A stretch of 64,000 bases of DNA, from positions 372,001 through 436,000 of the forward strand of contig NZ_JABWGN010000008.1 in the NCBI RefSeq assembly GCF_013363975.1, read 5' to 3'. Below, one piece after another: positions 48,440 through 57,754 of the stretch. The DNA is from Nonomuraea montanisoli. GTDB taxonomy: Bacteria > Actinomycetota > Actinomycetes > Streptosporangiales > Streptosporangiaceae. Position numbers and translations under genes: made by a program. How positions within the stretch are numbered: the stretch's first letter is position 1; each line of letters opens with the position of its first letter. Below the pieces are notes generated by a model. The model made no database searches and had not been told where the DNA came from. It saw only the letters and a program-made list of their open reading frames with translations.

Positions 48440-50638
48440 TCACGGCTGCGCCGCGCCGCCCGGCTGGGTGACGCCGTTCACCTTCAGCGTGTACGGCGCG
48501 TACTGCCCGACCTGCTCGGTCGGATCGTCGTAGGCCACCACCGCCACCACCTTCGGGAACGGCGCCAGCACGGCGAGCTGCAGCCGGTTGAGCGTGATCG
48601 TGCGCCGCCCGTCGGACTCGACCTGCAGGGCCACCTGGTGCTTGTCGTCCAGGCCGACGAGGCGGACGTTCCAGTTGGCGACCGGCGTCGGGTAGATCTC
48701 CGTCGGCGAGTCGAACGGCTCCAGGCTCGACCCGTCGCTCACCGCCGTCCCGCCGACCGTGACGTCGTCGATCCTGAATCCGCCCTCGTTGACGCCACCG
48801 TCGCTGACGTACCGGAAGCCGAGCAGGATCTCCTTGCCCGCGTAGGCGGCCAGGGAGTAGGTGTGCGGCTGGAAGCCGGTCGTGGTGCCGTTGACCGCGG
48901 GCCCGAGCGGGCCGGTCACCGTGTGGTCGCCGGCGATCGCGGTGTACGTCGCCCCGCCGTCCGTCGAGACGACCACGTACCCGTAGTCGAATCCGGCCTC
49001 CGCCCCGTACTTGGCCAGGAAGCGCAGCGTCGGGTCCGCCGTGGGGACCGTCAGCTTGGTCACGGCGGCGGCGTCGAGGTTGCTGGCGTTGCCCGACCAG
49101 AGCACCGGGTTGCCGGCGCGGTCCGGGTCGTCGGAGACGACGGTCCAGGCCAGCGGCTGCGGCGGCAGCGTCTTCGCGCCCTCGAACGACAGCGACCGCA
49201 CGTCGACGCCGCGCAGGACCTTGCCGTCCGCCTTCTGCAGCGGCACGTAGTCGGCGCCGTTCGGCGCGGCCCCCGCGGTCTTGTACGAGGCGGGGTTGTC
49301 CAGGTTGACCGTCGAGCGCAGGCTGGTGGTCGTCACCCGCTTCTTCGGCACGCCGAGCATCACGCCCCGGGACGACTCCCCGACGATCTTGTCCACCAGC
49401 GTCATCGTCTGGTAGTCGTGGATCACCTGGTACAGGTTCTTCATCCCGCGCGCCTCCAGCGCCGCCCGCACGCTGGCCAGGCCCTGCAGGGCGCCGTCGC
49501 GGTGCAGCCGGCTCATGAAGTCCGTGCCGTACCTGTCGTACAGGAACAGCATGAACGAGTACGCGTTGCCGTAGTCGGCGAGCACCCCGCTGGCGTTGGC
49601 GCCCTCGCCCCACAGGTTCAGCGAGTTCTCCGGCCCGCCGCAGTCACGCGGGTTGGTGTTGTACGGGGTCTGCACGGTGCCGAAGCCCTGGAAGCAGAAG
49701 ATGTGGCTGTCGGCGCCCCGGTCGAACACCGTGGCCTGGGCGTCGGCATACCCGGTGACGGTCTGCGCGAAGTCCGACAGGCCCTCGTTCATCCAGGTGG
49801 TCTCGAGGGGGTCGGTGTAGTAGTGGGCCAGGTGCTGCCACTCGTGCGCGAACGTCTTCTCGTACTGGCGGGGCCGCGCCGGGCGCGAGGTGCACAGGTC
49901 GGCCGTGGGCTCGTCCGGCGGGTTGGCGCCGGTGCGGTGCAGCCAGTCGAACGCGTCGATCGTCATGACGTTGCGGTCGAGCAGCTCGTTGAACTGCGCG
50001 GAGAAGAAGCCGGCGATGTAGGTCGGGGCGGCCGGGAACTGGTAGAAGTTGTCGTCCCTGACGTTGTCGACGAGCGTCACGGTGCGGTTGCCCGCGCCGG
50101 TGTAGACGCCGCCGTTGCCGTTGGCGTCCGGGCCCAGGACGGCGTGGGTGCCGTCGCGGTCCGGCGGCCGGCTGAAGGCCGCGGTCTCCTTCGGGTACAT
50201 GGTGGTGTCGAACTCGCGCGCGAGGTCCGTCACCTGGGCGTCGGTGATCTGCGTGCTGCTCGGGATCTGCGTGCGGCAGTCGCCGGCCGGGAAGGCCAGG
50301 TCGTTGGCGACCCAGACCTCGATGTTCTCGCCGACGGCGCGCAGCGTGTAGTCCTTGCGGTAGAGCCGGCCGTTGAAGTCGTCCATGCCGAGCCACTGCC
50401 GCACGGTGCCGACCGGCGGCGTGTCCGCGGCGGCCTTGGCCCTCGCGTTGGGCCTGGCCTGGTACGCGGAGGGCACCTTGACCGGCTTGCCGTCGAGGGT
50501 GAAGTCCTTGCGGGTGAGCTCCCGCACGTCCGACGGCGCCGGTGCCTTCGGCGCGGCCTCCGCGGTGGCGGGAAGGGCCGTGAGGAGGGGTAAGGCGAGG
50601 AGCGTGGCTGCGAGCCCGATGATCCGATGGCGCGCCAT
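48440..50638 (-). CDS. secreted gluzincin-type metallopeptidase (M30/M6-like)
   Basis: A 732-residue exported protease. A signal peptide (LAATLLALPLLTALPATAEA) is followed by a propeptide-like stretch. The zinc site HEWQH (265-269) with the downstream NEGLSDFAQ forms a gluzincin pattern, similar to hyicolysin-type (M30) and immune-inhibitor-like (M6) enzymes. The C-terminal third is beta-rich, with segments such as NEGGFRIDDVTVGG typical of accessory domains of M6 peptidases. The ATG at 50638 follows AAGGGGG. It probably degrades extracellular proteins. A 160-base upstream region to the next gene holds a CCCGGGT/ACCCGGG inverted pair. Confidence 0.88.
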   Translation of the reverse strand: MARHRIIGLAATLLALPLLTALPATAEAAPKAPAPSDVRELTRKDFTLDGKPVKVPSAYQARPNARAKAAADTPPVGTVRQWLGMDDFNGRLYRKDYTLRAVGENIEVWVANDLAFPAGDCRTQIPSSTQITDAQVTDLAREFDTTMYPKETAAFSRPPDRDGTHAVLGPDANGNGGVYTGAGNRTVTLVDNVRDDNFYQFPAAPTYIAGFFSAQFNELLDRNVMTIDAFDWLHRTGANPPDEPTADLCTSRPARPRQYEKTFAHEWQHLAHYYTDPLETTWMNEGLSDFAQTVTGYADAQATVFDRGADSHIFCFQGFGTVQTPYNTNPRDCGGPENSLNLWGEGANASGVLADYGNAYSFMLFLYDRYGTDFMSRLHRDGALQGLASVRAALEARGMKNLYQVIHDYQTMTLVDKIVGESSRGVMLGVPKKRVTTTSLRSTVNLDNPASYKTAGAAPNGADYVPLQKADGKVLRGVDVRSLSFEGAKTLPPQPLAWTVVSDDPDRAGNPVLWSGNASNLDAAAVTKLTVPTADPTLRFLAKYGAEAGFDYGYVVVSTDGGATYTAIAGDHTVTGPLGPAVNGTTTGFQPHTYSLAAYAGKEILLGFRYVSDGGVNEGGFRIDDVTVGGTAVSDGSSLEPFDSPTEIYPTPVANWNVRLVGLDDKHQVALQVESDGRRTITLNRLQLAVLAPFPKVVAVVAYDDPTEQVGQYAPYTLKVNGVTQPGGAAQP

Positions 50639-50801
50639 GGAACCCCCTTTTGTGGGTGTTGCCCGGGTTTGTTGGGGTGACAAGTTGTTATCACCCGGGG
50701 CCGTGGGGACGCGCAAGCCGATCAGTTGCCAACAACCGCCGGCCGATTTCGTGCTCGCGCGCCCTCCACGCCGCTCTCCGGGACCGCTCCCCGCGCCGCG
50801 C

Positions 50802-51830
50802 CTAACGCCGGAAGAGCCCCACCGACCACCGGACCGGCCGGCCCTCGGCCGGCGACTGCATGGACAGCTTCAGGGTGATCGTCGTCGTCCTGCCCTTGGT
50901 GGTCTTGAACACCGACATGGCCATGGGGTACGGACCCTTGTCCCACACGCCGCACGTGGAACCGCCCCCGGTGTCCGCGTCCGTGAACCACAGGCGCCTG
51001 GCCAGGTCGCCGGTGCAGATCTGGTCCAGGCCGATCGGGCGGCCGTCGCCGCGCACCCGGAACGTCACGGACGTCTCACCCGGCCACGTGCCGGTCCGGG
51101 TCTCCGCCAGCTTCCAGCCGCCGGCCTCGCGGGGGAACGCCCGGGGCGCGGCGGGCACGACCGGTGGGGTCGGGGGCGTCCACTCGTACACGGCCAGGCT
51201 CCAGGGGACACGCTGCTCCTTGATCGGCTTGCAGGGGCTCTTGGGGTCGGCCCGCGAGCACCCCAGGCCCGCCGTGGTCGTGTCGAAGGTGACCGTGATG
51301 CGCTTCCCGGCTCTCTTCGGCACCGTCAGCGGCGTCAGCTGCCTTGTGCCGAGGCAGCCGAATCCGTCCGGGCTCGGGCGGCCGTCGACGGACACCCGGG
51401 GGCTGACGTGGTTGCGGGCCCGTTGGGAGCAGAAGGCCGCCACGTCCAGGGGCTTGCCCGTGACCGGGACCGTGACCGTGGCCTTCCTGCTGCCCGTCGC
51501 CTTGATCGAGGTCAATGCCAGGCGGCGGTAGACGGTGCCGTCCGGCGCGGTGAAGGTCTCCGGCATCGCCGCCGGGTCCGCGTCCTTCACCGGGGGAGTG
51601 GCGGGGGTCGTCACCTCCACCGTCGTGTCGCGGCGCTGATCGGGCCCGCCGGGCAGGACCACGACGCCCAGCACGGCGGCCACGGACGCCACGGCGGTCC
51701 CGGTCGCCAGGAGCCGCCGCCGCCGGATCCGGCCGACGCGGGCCCGCACCTGGTCGTGGCGGCCCGGGTTGGGCGGGGGAGCGGCGTCGCCGTGCTCGCG
51801 CAGGACGTCCCGCAGGTCGCGTACGGTCAT
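50802..51830 (-). CDS. membrane protein coupled to a SigE-type sigma factor, possible anti-sigma
   Basis: 342 residues. A short cytoplasmic start (MTVRDLRDVLREHGD) is followed by one membrane helix near 40-60 (LLATGTAVASVAAVLGVVVL) and a long extracytoplasmic domain with six or more cysteines that could form disulfides. The ATG overlaps the stop of the sigma gene as ATGA. Position and topology match the single-pass partners of SigE-family sigma factors, which are often called anti-sigma proteins, but no ASD zinc motif is present. Role inferred from coupling. Confidence 0.75.
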   Translation of the reverse strand: MTVRDLRDVLREHGDAAPPPNPGRHDQVRARVGRIRRRRLLATGTAVASVAAVLGVVVLPGGPDQRRDTTVEVTTPATPPVKDADPAAMPETFTAPDGTVYRRLALTSIKATGSRKATVTVPVTGKPLDVAAFCSQRARNHVSPRVSVDGRPSPDGFGCLGTRQLTPLTVPKRAGKRITVTFDTTTAGLGCSRADPKSPCKPIKEQRVPWSLAVYEWTPPTPPVVPAAPRAFPREAGGWKLAETRTGTWPGETSVTFRVRGDGRPIGLDQICTGDLARRLWFTDADTGGGSTCGVWDKGPYPMAMSVFKTTKGRTTTITLKLSMQSPAEGRPVRWSVGLFRR

Positions 51831-52315
51831 CGGGAGACCTCCTCCAGGATCGATTCGTCCACACGCAGCTTGGCCAGGGCCTTGGCGGTCTGGCTCTTGA
51901 CCGTCCCGGTCCCGCAGCCGAGCGTCCGCGCCACCTCGGCCACCGGCATGTCCTCGTAGAAGCGCAGCACGATCACCGCGCGCTGCCGGGCCGGGAGACG
52001 GCCGACCGCCCTCCACAGTGACTCCCGGTCGCCGGCGCGCTCGGCGCCGCCGTCCACGGGCGTGTCCGGCAGGTCGCCGCTGGGCAGCTCGCGCCGCCAC
52101 CTGCGCCGCCACCACGAGGTGTACGTCGTGACCAGCACCCGGCGTACGTACGCCTCCGGGTCCTCCACGCCCGGCCAGGCGAACCACGCCTTGGCCAGGG
52201 ACTCCTGCAGCAGGTCCTCGGCCAGCGCCCAGTCACGGGTCAGCAGGTAGGCCGTGCGTAACAGGCGGTCCGATCGTGCCTGCACGAATTCCTGATAGAT
52301 CGCCCTGTCCGCCAC
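51827..52315 (-). CDS. SigE-family RNA polymerase sigma-70 factor (ECF)
   Basis: A 162-residue ECF-type sigma factor. Region 2 includes LLRTAYLLTRDWALAEDLLQ and region 4 contains LPARQRAVIVLRFYEDMPVA and EVARTLGCGTGTVKSQTAKA. This is the pattern of the short SigE family of actinomycetes (often SigE-like with WWRRRWRRE between the regions). It directs a small regulon that is probably linked to cell-envelope or secretion stress. It precedes the membrane partner gene with an ATGA overlap. Confidence 0.92.
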   Translation of the reverse strand: MADRAIYQEFVQARSDRLLRTAYLLTRDWALAEDLLQESLAKAWFAWPGVEDPEAYVRRVLVTTYTSWWRRRWRRELPSGDLPDTPVDGGAERAGDRESLWRAVGRLPARQRAVIVLRFYEDMPVAEVARTLGCGTGTVKSQTAKALAKLRVDESILEEVSR

Positions 52316-52490
52316 CAGTCCGCCTCCCGCCGGCGCGGCGCGCCGTACGCGTGTCCTCCGGCCCTCCCGGTGAGGGCCACTGCGGCTAGTGACGCATCGA
52401 CGCGCCCACCCGGTTGCCCGGCAGGAAGCCCTGCTTCCGGGGGAACGGAAAACCGGTCGCCCGGCCCGCGAACCGGAGCGTCAGCGAGGA

Positions 52491-53459
52491 TCAGGTGGCC
52501 CGGACCGCGCGCGTGATCGCGAACGGCGCCAACTCGCCCAGCCCGCGCACCGACAGCCGGTTCACCGGGCGCAGCTCGAAGGCGCGGTCGCCCTCCAGCT
52601 CCTCGGCCATCTCCGGGTCGGCCAGGATGGTGCCGGGCCGGGCCAGCGCCGTGAGCCTGCTGGCCAGGTTGACCGTCGTGCCGAACACGTCGCCCATCCG
52701 CCAGATCACCGGCCCCGCGGCCAGCCCGACGCGCAGCTCCGGCATGCCCCGGACCTTGGCGTGCGTCTCCAGCAGCCGCAGCCCGATCTCGGCGGTCTCG
52801 TGCGCCTTGCCCGAGACGAACAGCACCGAGTCGCCGAGCGTCTTGACCACCCGGCCGCCGGAGGACGTCACGACGTCGGCCGAACGGCCCTCGAAGCTGT
52901 CGACCAGCGTGGCCAGCTCCCGCTCGGTGATCTGCCGGCTCAGCCGGGTGAACCCGACCAGGTCGGCGAAGCCGACGGCCAGCCGTACCGCGCTGTGGTC
53001 CTGGTCGACCATGCGCCCGGCCGCGGCGGCGAGCTGGCGCTGCCACGAGTAGACGAGCAGCCGCGCGAGCGGGGGCACCACCCGGTCGGCCCGGCGGCGC
53101 CAGGCGCGGGCCCGCTCGTCCAGCGGCACGCCCGCCTGGTCCAGCTCCTCGGCGCCGAGCTGCGCCTGCGACTCGGCCAGGCGCGTGGTGGCCCGGCCCA
53201 GCGAGCGGGCGATGAGCAGCACGTGCTCCTCGTCGTAGACGCCGGAGGAGACCATGCCGAGCAGGGTCTTCAGCGCCTCCACGTCGGAGTCGGTGAACTC
53301 GACGGCGTCGTCGGCCACGTTCGGGAAGCCGAGCGCGCGCCAGAACCGGCGCGCGCGGTAGACCGGCACCCCGGCCATCTCCGCGACCTGGTGGCTGGTG
53401 TAGCGACGGGGCTCGCGCAGGAACGCCTCGGCGAGCCCGTCCGAATCCTCGCGAGCCAC
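52491..53459 (-). CDS. class III adenylyl cyclase with N-terminal HTH-like domain
   Basis: About 322 residues. Near the N terminus YTSHQVAEMAGVPVYRARRF and WRALGFPNVADDAVEF look like a MerR-type helix-turn-helix. The C-terminal cyclase domain has the metal aspartates in VGFADLVGFTR and VVKTLGDSVLF (with the substrate lysine) and the transition-state Asn/Arg in FGTTVNLASRL, so it should make cAMP. No membrane helix is present. I chose the GTG at 53459, six bases after TATCTT, which suggests a leaderless message. Longer starts up to 53549 are possible. Combination of DNA-binding and cyclase domains implies a soluble switch. Confidence 0.87.
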   Translation of the reverse strand: MAREDSDGLAEAFLREPRRYTSHQVAEMAGVPVYRARRFWRALGFPNVADDAVEFTDSDVEALKTLLGMVSSGVYDEEHVLLIARSLGRATTRLAESQAQLGAEELDQAGVPLDERARAWRRRADRVVPPLARLLVYSWQRQLAAAAGRMVDQDHSAVRLAVGFADLVGFTRLSRQITERELATLVDSFEGRSADVVTSSGGRVVKTLGDSVLFVSGKAHETAEIGLRLLETHAKVRGMPELRVGLAAGPVIWRMGDVFGTTVNLASRLTALARPGTILADPEMAEELEGDRAFELRPVNRLSVRGLGELAPFAITRAVRAT

Positions 53460-53607
53460 GGCTGCAAGATACACCGTTAAGGGCAGATGGCGCGTCCAAA
53501 TCCCAAGGTGACCGGACGTGTCCCGCTCCATACCGATCGCCGGGGGCAAGCCCGGTCCGGCCGGACGCGGGCCTGCTCCGGCGCGGCGTGCGGGCGGTCC
53601 GGCGGGT

Positions 53608-54381
53608 CTACTCCGGCACGGTGGGGGGCTGGTCCAGCAGGGCGCGCAGCGCGGGGCGCTCGGCCGCCGGGACGTACCCGGCGTAATAGTCGTACATCGT
53701 CTGCCGCGCCAGCCGCGCCGCGAGCGGGCCGTCGCCGTCGCGGACGGCGGCCAGCACCTCCTCGTGGTGGCGGATGCTGCGCCGCATCAGCGCCTCCCGG
53801 TCGGGCGCGTCGGCGAGCCGGTCGGCGACCAGGCCGAGCACGATCGAGCGCACCACCTCGACGCAGATCTGGATGAGCTTGTTGCCGCTGGCGCGCGCCA
53901 CCGCGTCGTGGAAGGCCACGTCGGCGGCGCTGAAGGCGTCGTAGCCCTCGGTGACCGCCGCCCGCATCCGCTCGATGGCCGCCTCCATCTCGGCGAGCTG
54001 CCCGGCGGTGCGCAGCCGGGCCGCCAGCAGGTTCGCCGACCCGTCGAGCACCATCCTGAACTGCACGAGCTCACCCAGCGACAGGCCCTCGACCCGGGCC
54101 AGCGAGGCCATGGACTTCTGCAGCGCGTCGGAGCTGAACGGCAGGACCTCGGCGCCGTTCGGGTCGCCGGGACGCGAGCGCACCAGGCCGCGCGCCTGGA
54201 GCACGCGCAGCGCCTCGCGCACCGTGGAGCGGCTGACCGAGAACTGGCCCATCAGATCGCGCTCGCTCGGCAGCCGCTGCCCAGGGGACAGGGCGCCGCT
54301 CTCGATGGCCTGCTCGACCTGCTCCACGATCCGCTCATAGGCGCGTACGGTACGCACCGGCTCGAAGCGTGGACCACTCAT
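53608..54381 (-). CDS. GntR-family regulator (FadR/FCD) of the peptide operon
   Basis: A 257-residue regulator. The winged helix has LPSERDLMGQFSVSRSTVRE and ALRVLQARGLVRSR. The FCD domain contains MVLDGSANLLAARL, FSAADVAFHDAVARASGNKL and SIRHHEEVLAAVRDGD. It is divergent from the oligopeptide transporter operon, and the perfect palindrome CTGGTC-C-GACCAG in the intergenic region is a typical FadR-type site. It most likely represses the operon until a catabolite appears. Confidence 0.93.
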   Translation of the reverse strand: MSGPRFEPVRTVRAYERIVEQVEQAIESGALSPGQRLPSERDLMGQFSVSRSTVREALRVLQARGLVRSRPGDPNGAEVLPFSSDALQKSMASLARVEGLSLGELVQFRMVLDGSANLLAARLRTAGQLAEMEAAIERMRAAVTEGYDAFSAADVAFHDAVARASGNKLIQICVEVVRSIVLGLVADRLADAPDREALMRRSIRHHEEVLAAVRDGDGPLAARLARQTMYDYYAGYVPAAERPALRALLDQPPTVPE

Positions 54382-54430
54382 GAAGCCCCCTTGACCTGAG
54401 CCGTCGTCGGCTGGCAGTGTGCGTAGCCTA

Positions 54431-54468
54431 CTGGTCCGACCAGTGCACTAGCCAGGGCACTAGCCAGG
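54431..54468 (+). promoter_or_regulatory. GntR operator and 12-bp tandem repeat before the peptide operon
   Basis: CTGGTCCGACCAG (54431-54443) has perfect 6-bp arms about one base and fits the TGGT-n3-ACCA pattern of FadR-type regulators. Next to it, GCACTAGCCAGG occurs twice in tandem (54445-54456 and 54457-54468), just before the ribosome site. Confidence 0.8.
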
Positions 54469-54478
54469 AGGCTTGAAG

Positions 54479-55969
54479 ATGAGGCGCATCGGCATCTGGA
54501 TCGCCCTGGGCGGTCTCCTGCTGGGCACGGCGGCGTGTGGCGGCGGCTCCGGAGGCCGCTCCGGCGAGACGGCCGCGAAGGAGTCGCTGTCGGTCGGGTT
54601 CGTGGCCGAGCCGGCCAATCTCGACTTCACCTCCACCGAGGGCGCCGCGATCCCGCAGGCGCTGCTCGTCAACGTCTACGAGGGCCTGGTCAAGCTCGAC
54701 CAGGACGGCAAGATCCAGCCGTTGCTGGCCGAGAAATGGGACGTCTCGCCCGACCGCAAGACCTACACCTTCACCCTCCACAAGAACGTCACGTTCAGCA
54801 GCGGCGCGCCGTTCACGGCGGACGACGTCGTCTTCTCGCTCGGCCGCGTGAAGACGGACTGGAAGCTGAAGATCAAGTCGCAGCTCGACGTCATCGACAA
54901 GGTGGACAAGAAGGACGACACGACGGCGGTCGTCACGCTCAAGCGGCCCAGCAACGGCTTCCTCTACGCGCTGGCCACCCGGCTCGGCGCGATGTTCAGC
55001 CGCACCGGCGTCGCCGACCTGGCCAACAAGCCCGTCGGCACCGGCCCCTACCAGCTCGGCGTCTGGAAACGGGGCGACTCGATCCGGCTCGACGCCAACC
55101 CGAGGTACTGGGGCGCCAAGCCGGCGGCCGGCGCCGTGACGCTGAAGTACTTCAAGGACGCCACGGCCATGAACAACGCGCTGCTGACCGGCGGCATCGA
55201 CGTCATCTCCAGCGTCCAGGCGCCCGAGTCGCTGCAGCAGTTCGCCGACCCCAACCGGTTCACCACGATCGAGGGCACCACCAACGGCGAGGTGGTGCTG
55301 TCGATGAACAACGGCCGGCCGCCGTTCGACGACAAGAAGGTCCGCCAGGCCGTCCGGTACGCGATCGACCACAAGGCACTGCTCGACACGGCCTGGGCCG
55401 GGCGCGGCAAGCCGATCGGCTCCATGGTCCCGCCCACCGACCCCTGGTACGAGGACCGCACCGGCGACTACCCGTACGACCCCGCCAAGGCCAAGGAGCT
55501 GCTCGGCGGCAAGACGTACACGGTCAAGATGCGCATTCCCAACCTGCCGTACGCCGTGGCCTCGGCCCAGGTGGTCAAGTCGCAGCTCGCGCAGGTGGGC
55601 ATCACGGCCGACATCGAGCCGCTGGAGTTCCCGGCCCGCTGGCTGGACGTGGTGTTCAAGCAGGGCGACTACGACATGTCCATCATCAACCACGTCGAGC
55701 CCCGCGACATGGGCATATTCGCGGATAAGTCGTACTACTTCAGGTACGACAACCCCGCGTTCGGCAAGCTTCTCGCCTCCGCCGACGAGGGCAGCGAGCA
55801 GCAGCAGACCGACGACCTCAAGCAGGCCGCCAAGCTGCTGTCCGACGACGCCGCGGCCGACTGGCTGTTCCTGTTCCCCAACCTGATCGTGGCCAAGAAG
55901 GGCGTCACCGGGCTGCCCCAGAACGCCATCGCCGAGTCCTTCGACTTCACCGGGCTCGCCAAGCAGTGA
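54479..55969 (+). CDS. oligopeptide ABC transporter substrate-binding lipoprotein (DppA-like)
   Basis: A 496-residue SBP-family 5 lipoprotein. The signal peptide ends LLLGTAACGG (lipobox). The mature protein has the typical AEKWDVSPDRKTYTFTLHKN and FTADDVVFSLGRVK entry, VGTGPYQLGVW and KKVRQAVRYAIDHKALL. This family binds peptides or other small polar compounds and hands them to DppBC. The ATG at 54479 is preceded by AGGAGG. It heads an eight-gene coupled operon under the GntR regulator. Confidence 0.95.
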   Translation: MRRIGIWIALGGLLLGTAACGGGSGGRSGETAAKESLSVGFVAEPANLDFTSTEGAAIPQALLVNVYEGLVKLDQDGKIQPLLAEKWDVSPDRKTYTFTLHKNVTFSSGAPFTADDVVFSLGRVKTDWKLKIKSQLDVIDKVDKKDDTTAVVTLKRPSNGFLYALATRLGAMFSRTGVADLANKPVGTGPYQLGVWKRGDSIRLDANPRYWGAKPAAGAVTLKYFKDATAMNNALLTGGIDVISSVQAPESLQQFADPNRFTTIEGTTNGEVVLSMNNGRPPFDDKKVRQAVRYAIDHKALLDTAWAGRGKPIGSMVPPTDPWYEDRTGDYPYDPAKAKELLGGKTYTVKMRIPNLPYAVASAQVVKSQLAQVGITADIEPLEFPARWLDVVFKQGDYDMSIINHVEPRDMGIFADKSYYFRYDNPAFGKLLASADEGSEQQQTDDLKQAAKLLSDDAAADWLFLFPNLIVAKKGVTGLPQNAIAESFDFTGLAKQ

Positions 55970-56913
55970 TCGTCTACCTGCTCAAGCGGCTGGCGGTGCT
56001 CCTCGCGAGCGTCGCCGCCGCGGGCGTGGCGGTCTTCGCGTTCATGGCCGTGCTGCCCGGCGACCCGGCCGAGATCGCGCTCGGCGTCAACGCCACGCCC
56101 GAGGCGGTCGCCGACCTGCGCGCCCGCTTCGGCACCGACCGGCCGCCCGTCACCCAGTTCCTCGACTGGTTCGGCGGCCTGGTCCACGGCGACTTCGGCA
56201 CCTCGTACGTCACCAGCTCGCCGATCGGCCCGCAGATCGCCGACCGCTTCGGCGTGACCGTGGTGCTCGTGCTCGGCGGCATGGTGGTGGCGCTGCTCGT
56301 CGCCGTTCCGGCCGGCACCTACGCCGCCGTCCACCACCGCGACCCCGTGGGCGCGGCCATCAGCGCGGTCAGCCAGGTCGGCATCGCGGTCCCCGCGTTC
56401 CTCGCTGGCATCCTGCTGGTGTTCGTCTTCGCGGTGAAGGCGCAGGCGCTGCCGTCCGGCGGCTACGTGCCGATCGCCGACGACCCCGCCGAATGGCTGC
56501 GCAGCCTGCTGCTGCCGTGGCTGTCGCTCGGGCTCGTGCAGGGCGCCGTCCTCACCCGGTACGTGCGCAGCGCCGTGCTCGACGTGATGCGCGAGGACTA
56601 CCTGCGCACGGCCCGCGCCAAGGGCCGCGGCCGCATGGGCGCCCTGTGGCGGCACGGCCTGCGCAACGCCTCCATCCCCGTGGTGACCGTGCTCGGCCTC
56701 CAGCTCGCCACCCTGCTGATCGGCGCCGTGGTGGTGGAGCGGGTGTTCGTCATCCCGGGGCTCGGCGACCTGCTGCTCAACGGCGTGGCCGGGCGCGACC
56801 TGCTGCTCGTCCAGGGGGTGGTGATGGTCCTGGTGGCCGCCGTCCTGCTGATCAACTTCGTGGTGGACGTCTGCTACGCCGCGCTCGACCCCCGGCTGCG
56901 AGGCGCCCGATGA
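55966..56913 (+). CDS. oligopeptide ABC transporter permease (DppB-like)
   Basis: A 315-residue permease with six membrane helices. It starts IVYLLKRLAVLLASVAAAGV and contains ALGVNATPEAVADLRARFGT and the EDYLRTARAKGRGRM coupling loop (EAA motif) that meets the ATPases. The GTG overlaps the binding-protein stop (GTGA) and its stop overlaps DppC (ATGA). Confidence 0.95.
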   Translation: MIVYLLKRLAVLLASVAAAGVAVFAFMAVLPGDPAEIALGVNATPEAVADLRARFGTDRPPVTQFLDWFGGLVHGDFGTSYVTSSPIGPQIADRFGVTVVLVLGGMVVALLVAVPAGTYAAVHHRDPVGAAISAVSQVGIAVPAFLAGILLVFVFAVKAQALPSGGYVPIADDPAEWLRSLLLPWLSLGLVQGAVLTRYVRSAVLDVMREDYLRTARAKGRGRMGALWRHGLRNASIPVVTVLGLQLATLLIGAVVVERVFVIPGLGDLLLNGVAGRDLLLVQGVVMVLVAAVLLINFVVDVCYAALDPRLRGAR

Positions 56914-57746
56914 GCGGCCGGCGCCTCAACCTGGGCCTGGCGACCGGCGGCGCGCTGGTCGGCGTCGTCGTGGCCGCCGCGCTCGTGTCCTTCGTGTGGA
57001 CCCCGCACGACCCCACCCTCGTCGACGCGGCCGGCAAGCTGCGCGAGCCCGGCGGCGGCTACCTGCTCGGCGCGGACAAGTTCGGCCGCGACACGCTCAG
57101 CCAGCTCATGGTCGGCGCCCGCACCACGCTCTACGTGGGGGTGGTGGCCGTGGGCATCGCCGCCGTCGTCGGCACGCCGCTGGGCGTGGCCGCCGGCATG
57201 GCGCCCCGCTCGCGCGGCTGGCTGTCGGAGCTCATCATGCGGGTCAACGACCTGGTGTTCGCGTTCCCGGCGCTGCTGCTGGCCGTCATGCTGGGCGCGG
57301 TGTACGGGGCGGGCACGCTGACCGCGATGATCGCGATCGGGGTGGCCACCGTGCCCGCGTTCGCCCGGGTGGCCCGGGCGGCGACGATGCAGGTCATGGT
57401 GACCGACTACGTGCTGGCGGCGCGGGCGGCCGGCCGCCGCGGCCCGGCCATCGCCCTGCGGCACGTGCTGCCGAACATCGGCTCGGTGCTCATCGTCCAG
57501 GCGTCGGTGTCGTTCGCCATCGCCATCCTGGCCGAGGCGGCGCTGTCGTTCCTCGGCTTCGGCACCCGCCCGCCCACGCCGTCGTGGGGGCGCATGCTCC
57601 AGGAATCGCAGGAGCTGCTGTTCTCCACGCCCCGCCTGGCCCTGTGGCCGGGCCTGGCCATCGCGCTGGCCGTCCTCGGCTTCAACCTGCTCGGCGACGG
57701 CCTGCGCGACCATCTCGACCCGAAGCTGAGGAACGCCCGTGGTTAG
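56910..57746 (+). CDS. oligopeptide ABC transporter permease (DppC-like)
   Basis: 278 residues with six helices. The exterior entry has LGADKFGRDTLSQLMVGART, the classical DppC signature, and the coupling loop reads TDYVLAARAAGRRGPAIALR. It also contains AALSFLGFGTRPPTPSWGRM. ATG at 56910 overlaps DppB. With DppB it forms the heterodimeric channel. Confidence 0.95.
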   Translation: MSGRRLNLGLATGGALVGVVVAAALVSFVWTPHDPTLVDAAGKLREPGGGYLLGADKFGRDTLSQLMVGARTTLYVGVVAVGIAAVVGTPLGVAAGMAPRSRGWLSELIMRVNDLVFAFPALLLAVMLGAVYGAGTLTAMIAIGVATVPAFARVARAATMQVMVTDYVLAARAAGRRGPAIALRHVLPNIGSVLIVQASVSFAIAILAEAALSFLGFGTRPPTPSWGRMLQESQELLFSTPRLALWPGLAIALAVLGFNLLGDGLRDHLDPKLRNARG

Positions 57747-57754
57747 GGGGAGCA

